From NCBI GenBank assembly GCA_003028315.1, contig CP028150.1, positions 1,178,001 through 1,242,000 of the forward strand: a DNA stretch of 64,000 nt. Reading direction: 5' to 3'. The position numbers and the translations under genes are program-made. The DNA is from Neisseria mucosa (GTDB taxonomy: Bacteria; Pseudomonadota; Gammaproteobacteria; Burkholderiales; Neisseriaceae). This document shows, one piece after another, positions 59,884 to 64,000 of the stretch; position 1 is the stretch's first letter, and the number at the start of each line of letters is the position of its first letter. The notes below the pieces were generated by a model. That model saw only the letters and a program-made list of their open reading frames with translations. It searched no databases and was not told the DNA's origin.

Positions 59884-61296
59884 TTACTTGTCTAACGTTT
59901 CGCGGATGATTTCTTTGACGGCGGCTGCATTGTTCGGCACGACTCGGACGCGTTGCGGCAATTTTTCCAAACCTTCCAGCGCGGCGGGGCGCGGAATGGC
60001 GACATCGCCGACGGCTTCGTGTATGGTCGCATCGAATTTCGCTGCCAACGCGGTTTCCAAACAAACAACCGTTTCCCCTTCTTCGCGCACTTCGCGGGCG
60101 ACTTTTACGCCATCGGCAGTGTGCGGGTCGATGAGTTCTTTATCTTGCTCGTAAACCTGTTTGATGGTGGCGAGGCGGTCGGCGTGGGTAGATTTGCCTG
60201 AAGTAAAGCCATATTTGCCGCCGACTTTTTCCAAGGCAAACTGCAAATCAAAGCCCTTGCCCGCCGCGACTTCCGCCCACAGCGTATTGATTTCCTGAGG
60301 ATCGCGATCCATCAGGTCGAACACGAAACGCTCGAAGTTGGACGCTTTGGAAATGTCCATAGACGGGCTGGAGGTAACATAAGTATGCTCGCTGTTGCGC
60401 GGGCGGTATGCGCCGGTTTTGAAAAACTCGTCCAACACATCGTTTTCATTGGTCGCAACAATCAGGCGGCGGATAGGCAGGCCCATCTGTTTGGCAATGT
60501 GTCCCGCGCAAACGTTGCCGAAGTTGCCGCTCGGCACGCAGAAGCTGACCTGCTCGTCATTGCTTTGCGTCGCCTTGAAATAGCCCGCAAAATAATAAAC
60601 CACTTGCGCGACGATGCGTCCCCAGTTGATCGAATTGACCGTACCGATATGGTATTTTTCCTTGAACGCGGCATCGTTCTGCACCGCCTTCACAATGTCC
60701 TGACAATCGTCAAACATCCCCTTCACGGCGATATTGTGGATATTCTCGTCTTGCAGACTGTACATCTGCGCACGTTGGAACGCGCTCATTTTGCCGTCGG
60801 GTGACAGCATAAATACATTCACGCCCTTTTTACCGCGCAACGCATATTCCGCAGCCGAACCCGTATCGCCGCTGGTTGCGCCCAAGATATTGAGTTCCCT
60901 GCCCTTTTTGTTCAACACATATTCAAACGCATTGCCCAAAAACTGCATCGCCATATCCTTGAACGCCAGCGTCGGGCCGTTGGACAGGGCTTGGATTTTG
61001 ATACCGTCGGACAAAGTACGCACAGGCGTGATTTCCTTAGAGCCGAACGCCGCTTCCGTATAAGTACGGTTCACAATATCGCGCAAATCGTCCGCCGGAA
61101 TATCCGTTACAAACAGGCTCATCACCTCAAACGCCAGCTCCGGATAGCTCAAACCGCGCCACTTGTCCAAAGTCTCGCGGCTGACCTGCGGATAACGCTC
61201 CGGCAGCATCAAACCGCCGTCGGGCGCAAGCCCCATCAACAAAACCTCGCTAAATGGTTTATGCGCCGTCTCGCCGCGCGTACTGATATATTTCAT
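59884..61296 (-). CDS. thrC: Threonine synthase
   Basis: Converts O-phosphohomoserine to threonine with pyridoxal phosphate. The protein has 470 residues from the ATG at 61296 (MKYISTRGE), the long proteobacterial class. The PLP lysine lies in GPTLAFKDMAMQFLG near residue 110. The phosphate-binding loop is GATSGDTGSAAEYAL and the mid-domain motif is FCVPSGNFGNVCAGHIAK. The open frame reaches 61371, but MKYIST is the conserved family start and has GAAGAAA before it. Confidence 0.95.
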   Translation of the reverse strand: MKYISTRGETAHKPFSEVLLMGLAPDGGLMLPERYPQVSRETLDKWRGLSYPELAFEVMSLFVTDIPADDLRDIVNRTYTEAAFGSKEITPVRTLSDGIKIQALSNGPTLAFKDMAMQFLGNAFEYVLNKKGRELNILGATSGDTGSAAEYALRGKKGVNVFMLSPDGKMSAFQRAQMYSLQDENIHNIAVKGMFDDCQDIVKAVQNDAAFKEKYHIGTVNSINWGRIVAQVVYYFAGYFKATQSNDEQVSFCVPSGNFGNVCAGHIAKQMGLPIRRLIVATNENDVLDEFFKTGAYRPRNSEHTYVTSSPSMDISKASNFERFVFDLMDRDPQEINTLWAEVAAGKGFDLQFALEKVGGKYGFTSGKSTHADRLATIKQVYEQDKELIDPHTADGVKVAREVREEGETVVCLETALAAKFDATIHEAVGDVAIPRPAALEGLEKLPQRVRVVPNNAAAVKEIIRETLDK

Positions 61297-61384
61297 GATT
61301 TCTTCTCTATAAAAACAAAAATATTGCCAATCAAAACAGGAAACCTGCCAGCGAACAATCCCGCAAGCCACCCTATCCCGACCT

Positions 61385-61396
61385 TAATCCACTATA
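61385..61396. repeat. Correia end remnant
   Basis: A single TAATCCACTATA end without a partner within 200 bp, directly beside an uptake sequence. It is a solo terminal repeat left by deletion. Confidence 0.6.
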
Positions 61397-61397
61397 A

Positions 61398-61438
61398 ACT
61401 TTCAGACGACCCCGATACACAGAGGTCGTCTGAAAAAC
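61398..61438. promoter_or_regulatory. Tail-to-tail uptake-sequence pair
   Basis: CTTTCAGACGACC and GGTCGTCTGAAAA in the outward arrangement between the small lipoprotein gene and thrC. Confidence 0.6.
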
Positions 61439-61439
61439 A

Positions 61440-61817
61440 TTACCTATACAAACGCTTGAAACAAGCATTGACGGTTTTCACCGTTACCGACGCAATCGCA
61501 CGATCGCGCGAAGAAGGATTCAAAACATCCATCAACTCTTGCGCGGACACCTGATTCGGCGCCTCCTCGCTCGCGCAGCCGCAGATTTTGTCTTCCCACT
61601 CGCGCTGTTTGTCCGCGCTCATCGTCAGCGCAATCAAACGCCACTCATTACGCTTGTTCAACTCCGAACGGCATTGATGATCAACCGCCATTTTCACCAC
61701 GCTGCCGCCAATCCCCGTACCGCCGCCCAAACCGCCGAACGCCGAGTCAGCATCATAAGCGCAACCGCCCAACAACACCGCCACAGAAGCAACGGCGACC
61801 ATCTTTTTCATATTCAT
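61440..61817 (-). CDS. Small lipoprotein
   Basis: 125-residue predicted lipoprotein. Signal MNMKKMVAVASVAVLLGGC (Cys19), then a Gly-rich stretch (FGGLGGGTGIGGSVVKM) and a soluble helical domain with four cysteines (HQCRSELNK, ICGCASEEA, NACFKRL). The start at 61817 has AAGGGA 5 bases upstream; an earlier in-frame ATG at 61835 is less likely. No family recognised. Confidence 0.75.
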   Translation of the reverse strand: MNMKKMVAVASVAVLLGGCAYDADSAFGGLGGGTGIGGSVVKMAVDHQCRSELNKRNEWRLIALTMSADKQREWEDKICGCASEEAPNQVSAQELMDVLNPSSRDRAIASVTVKTVNACFKRLYR

Positions 61818-61974
61818 AACCATCCCTTGCCGCAAGGTCGTCTGAAACGCCCCGCAAAGTCTTTAAACAAACGCGTATTATACCGTAAGCAGTGTGAGAT
61901 GGGGGATTGGGAGACGTGGGGTATAATTTGGAAAATATTGAATGATCTTATAGAAATAAGGAGTGGTATTCAAA

Positions 61975-63375
61975 ATGTACAAACCAAAGAAAAAATCTTC
62001 ATTTGTTGAAGTCTTGGAAATAATCGGCAAATCGATAACAATTTTAGCTTCAGCAGGAGTGATATTAGGCGGCTTTCTTTCCTACAGCTACTTATCTTTC
62101 ATCCGGCAGCCAAGTGTTTTTACCGATGCAATATCAAATCCTTCTAGTCTAGCATCTATTTTAATCACATTTGTATTAACAATAATAGCCCTTATTAGCC
62201 CATATATTTTCCCTCACATACTTATCCCTTTATCGAAAGATGTTAAACAGGAAAAAATAGCTATTAAAAATCTGCTACCATGCTTATCCATAGCTCCTTT
62301 AACATTTATAGCAATAATTACATATATATATTTATCCAATGATCTTCCTAAAATCATATTAGAATATATTTCATATATCGCTATTTTTCTCCCTGTGAGT
62401 GTATATTTAATTCAAATAACAATCAAAAACAGGAAAGATATTGAAATTTTTATATTAAAATTTATTTTCTATGCAATATACTACCTAGTATCAGCATTGA
62501 TCTTGTTTCCTATAATCATTATTTTTACTATTCCAGCTTTAATTTATTTAATAATATTTTCAAATAATGATATAAAAAATATATATATAATTAAAATTAT
62601 TGATTTTTTAAAAAAATTAAAAAATTATTTTTCTAAAAATAAGAATAAAAAAAGAAAAAATAAGATAACAGAGGAAATTACTACATTAATACTCTTTATA
62701 ATGATAATTATACTCTCATCTGCTACAACATTTTTATACTCCTTAGTTTTTATAATAATGACTAACGATTGGTTGCCTGGAGAAGAAACTCAATACTTAT
62801 ACTTACTTTTTCTCGGCATAATGATGCTATTGAATGTCTTCTTAGTCTCTCGCTTCATTCGCCACCAAAAAAACAATAAAAATGATCATAAGAAAGTTCT
62901 TATATTTCCTTGTATGATTGCTTTTTTTTCATTACTCTTGATAGTAATACTATCTGAAAATTTTTCTGTGCGTATGCTTTATCCAGTTCGTTTTACAGAA
63001 ATACCACAAAACTCTTCATGGTATTTATTACACAATAATTTTCAACAAAACAATGGCTTGCAAGAAACTAGTGGGATTGATAAAAATGACTTATTCAAGT
63101 TAAAACAGAAATTTAAATGCTCTGTGCTCTCAGAAAAAGAAAAAGTAGAAAAAGACATTACCTGTTCTTCAATCCCCGAACAACGCAACAACGCCCTATA
63201 CGGCTACATGGCTTGGAACTTAGGCGACACTAAGGTCTTCTGCCCACCAACTGTTGAAAACAACAAAGGAAAAAAGGAAGCCGCAAAATTAGCAACAGAA
63301 TGTATCGTTATCAGTGGGAAATTCCTGCAAATTTTGAATGAAAACTATATTGATATTATGCCCAAAGAGCGTTAA
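61975..63375 (+). CDS. AT-rich polytopic membrane protein
   Basis: 466-residue protein from the ATG at 61975. Seven or eight hydrophobic helices cover residues about 20-45, 58-82, 92-120, 125-145, 160-190, 235-265, 275-300 and 310-330. They are interrupted by a Lys/Asn-rich cytoplasmic loop near 200-230 (KNKKRKNKITEE). A soluble domain of about 125 residues follows, with four Cys (FKCSVLS, ITCSS, VFCPP, TECIVIS). No family is recognised. Base composition is among the most AT-rich in the window, apart from the last 200 bp, which look like normal Neisseria. AAGGAG lies 11 bases before ATG. Probably acquired. Confidence 0.7.
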   Translation: MYKPKKKSSFVEVLEIIGKSITILASAGVILGGFLSYSYLSFIRQPSVFTDAISNPSSLASILITFVLTIIALISPYIFPHILIPLSKDVKQEKIAIKNLLPCLSIAPLTFIAIITYIYLSNDLPKIILEYISYIAIFLPVSVYLIQITIKNRKDIEIFILKFIFYAIYYLVSALILFPIIIIFTIPALIYLIIFSNNDIKNIYIIKIIDFLKKLKNYFSKNKNKKRKNKITEEITTLILFIMIIILSSATTFLYSLVFIIMTNDWLPGEETQYLYLLFLGIMMLLNVFLVSRFIRHQKNNKNDHKKVLIFPCMIAFFSLLLIVILSENFSVRMLYPVRFTEIPQNSSWYLLHNNFQQNNGLQETSGIDKNDLFKLKQKFKCSVLSEKEKVEKDITCSSIPEQRNNALYGYMAWNLGDTKVFCPPTVENNKGKKEAAKLATECIVISGKFLQILNENYIDIMPKER

Positions 63376-63381
63376 TCCTCC

Positions 63382-63418
63382 TTTCAGACGACCTGCTATA
63401 ATCCACGTCGTCTGAAAA
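63382..63418. promoter_or_regulatory. Uptake-sequence pair flanking a -10 element before rarA
   Basis: TTTCAGACGACC and GTCGTCTGAAAA flank GCTATAATCC; TATAAT is at about 63396-63401, 39 bp before the rarA start. It may be the rarA promoter. Confidence 0.5.
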
Positions 63419-63439
63419 CCCTCTTTCACGGAAACCGCC

Positions 63440-64000
63440 ATGTCCGACCTTTTCACCCGCCAACCCGATGCGCCGCTTGCCGAACGCCTGCGCCCGCATA
63501 CGCTTGATGACGTTATCGGGCAGCAGCATTTAATCGGCGAAGGCAAGCCGCTGCGTGTGGCGGTGGAAGGCGGGAAACCGCATTCTATGTTGCTGTGGGG
63601 GCCGCCGGGCGTGGGCAAGACGACGTTGGCGCGGATTTTGGCGCAGAGTTTCAATGCCCAGTTTCTGCCTGTTTCCGCCGTATTCTCCGGCGTGAAGGAC
63701 ATACGCGAGGCAATCGACAAGGCAGAAATCGCCTTGCAGCAGGGACGCGCGACGATTTTGTTTGTCGATGAAGTCCACCGCTTCAACAAGGCGCAGCAGG
63801 ACGCGTTTTTGCCCCATGTCGAAAGCGGTTTGCTGACCTTTATCGGCGCGACTACGGAAAATCCGTCGTTTGAAGTCAATCCCGCGCTGTTGAGCCGCGC
63901 GCAGGTGTATGTTTTGCAATCCTTGTCTTCAGACGACCTCAAGAAACTGATTGCCAAAGTATTGGCATTGCCCGAATACCGGGATTTCACGATTGAAGCC
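63440..64000 (+). CDS. rarA: Replication-associated recombination protein RarA (partial, 3' end outside window)
   Basis: AAA+ ATPase acting at stalled replication forks, also called MgsA. 187 residues are present. LAERLRPHTLDDVIGQQHL is followed by Walker A GPPGVGKTT near residue 54 and Walker B ILFVDEVHRF near residue 109. Sensor-1 GATTENPS is near residue 136. The full protein is about 440 residues, so over half is outside. An inverse uptake sequence inside encodes LSSDDLKK. Start is the ATG at 63440. Confidence 0.93.
   Translation, partial: MSDLFTRQPDAPLAERLRPHTLDDVIGQQHLIGEGKPLRVAVEGGKPHSMLLWGPPGVGKTTLARILAQSFNAQFLPVSAVFSGVKDIREAIDKAEIALQQGRATILFVDEVHRFNKAQQDAFLPHVESGLLTFIGATTENPSFEVNPALLSRAQVYVLQSLSSDDLKKLIAKVLALPEYRDFTIEA

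Overview
The window is chromosomal DNA of a commensal Neisseria. Almost every intergenic gap carries the 12-mer AGGTCGTCTGAA or its inverted pair. This is the variant uptake-sequence dialect associated with the N. mucosa / N. sicca group, whereas meningococcus and gonococcus use ATGCCGTCTGAA. Gene content, Correia elements (TATAGTGGATTAA ends), dRS3 repeats (ATTCCC-N8-GGGAAT) and an IS1655-like IS30 element agree with that genus. The exact species is not determined here.

Layout. 1-2.6 kb: proS (cut by the left edge), then an AT-rich gap with a cluster of DnaA boxes, then S-formylglutathione hydrolase. 2.6-8.6 kb: a periplasmic DUF4198 protein with a His-rich tail, an IS30-family element, and the divergent pair ppsR / ppsA (PEP synthase and its regulator). 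8.9-16 kb: an NlpD-like lipoprotein, tig-clpP, the DNA-uptake channel comEC, and gshA. 16.2-21.9 kb: leuC, leuD and leuB, interleaved with three tiny lipoproteins (two are tandem entericidins), a secreted SH3 protein and a YhcH-family protein. 22.2-27.8 kb: a compact module of DUF350 membrane protein, SPFH-SHOCT protein, double zinc-ribbon DUF4178 protein, a 53-residue Gly/Tyr-rich membrane peptide, an S-adenosylmethionine decarboxylase and a Tat-exported FAD amine-oxidase-like protein. I regard this as the most interesting system in the window. 27.9-42.4 kb: holC, mip, purN, a TPR-like gene, an IS481-family element with a perfect 7-bp target duplication, DUF3108, a short-chain dehydrogenase, cytochrome c', a tautomerase, dusC, a nucleoside hydrolase, a fused double glycosyltransferase, an EEP nuclease, an RnfB-like ferredoxin and an aldehyde dehydrogenase.

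42.4-44.9 kb is an AT-rich island with a lipoprotein, a membrane protein and gene remnants. 44.9-53.5 kb: uraA, an outer-membrane efflux lipoprotein and an ABC-2 permease without their usual partners, a cupin, a 48-residue ORF, nlpD, surE, htpX and a DUF4230 protein. 53.8-61.8 kb: a RibB/RibA-like protein with an N-terminal repressor-type helix-turn-helix, mutL, a zinc-less sirtuin, fpr and thrC. 62-63.4 kb: a very AT-rich gene for a polytopic membrane protein. The window ends inside rarA.

Transcription is organised in short units. Inverted uptake sequences serve as terminators at most gene ends. Uptake sequences also lie inside coding regions, where they read as Gly-Arg-Leu-Lys or Ser-Ser-Glu-Asn peptides. 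No rRNA, tRNA or CRISPR array was seen.
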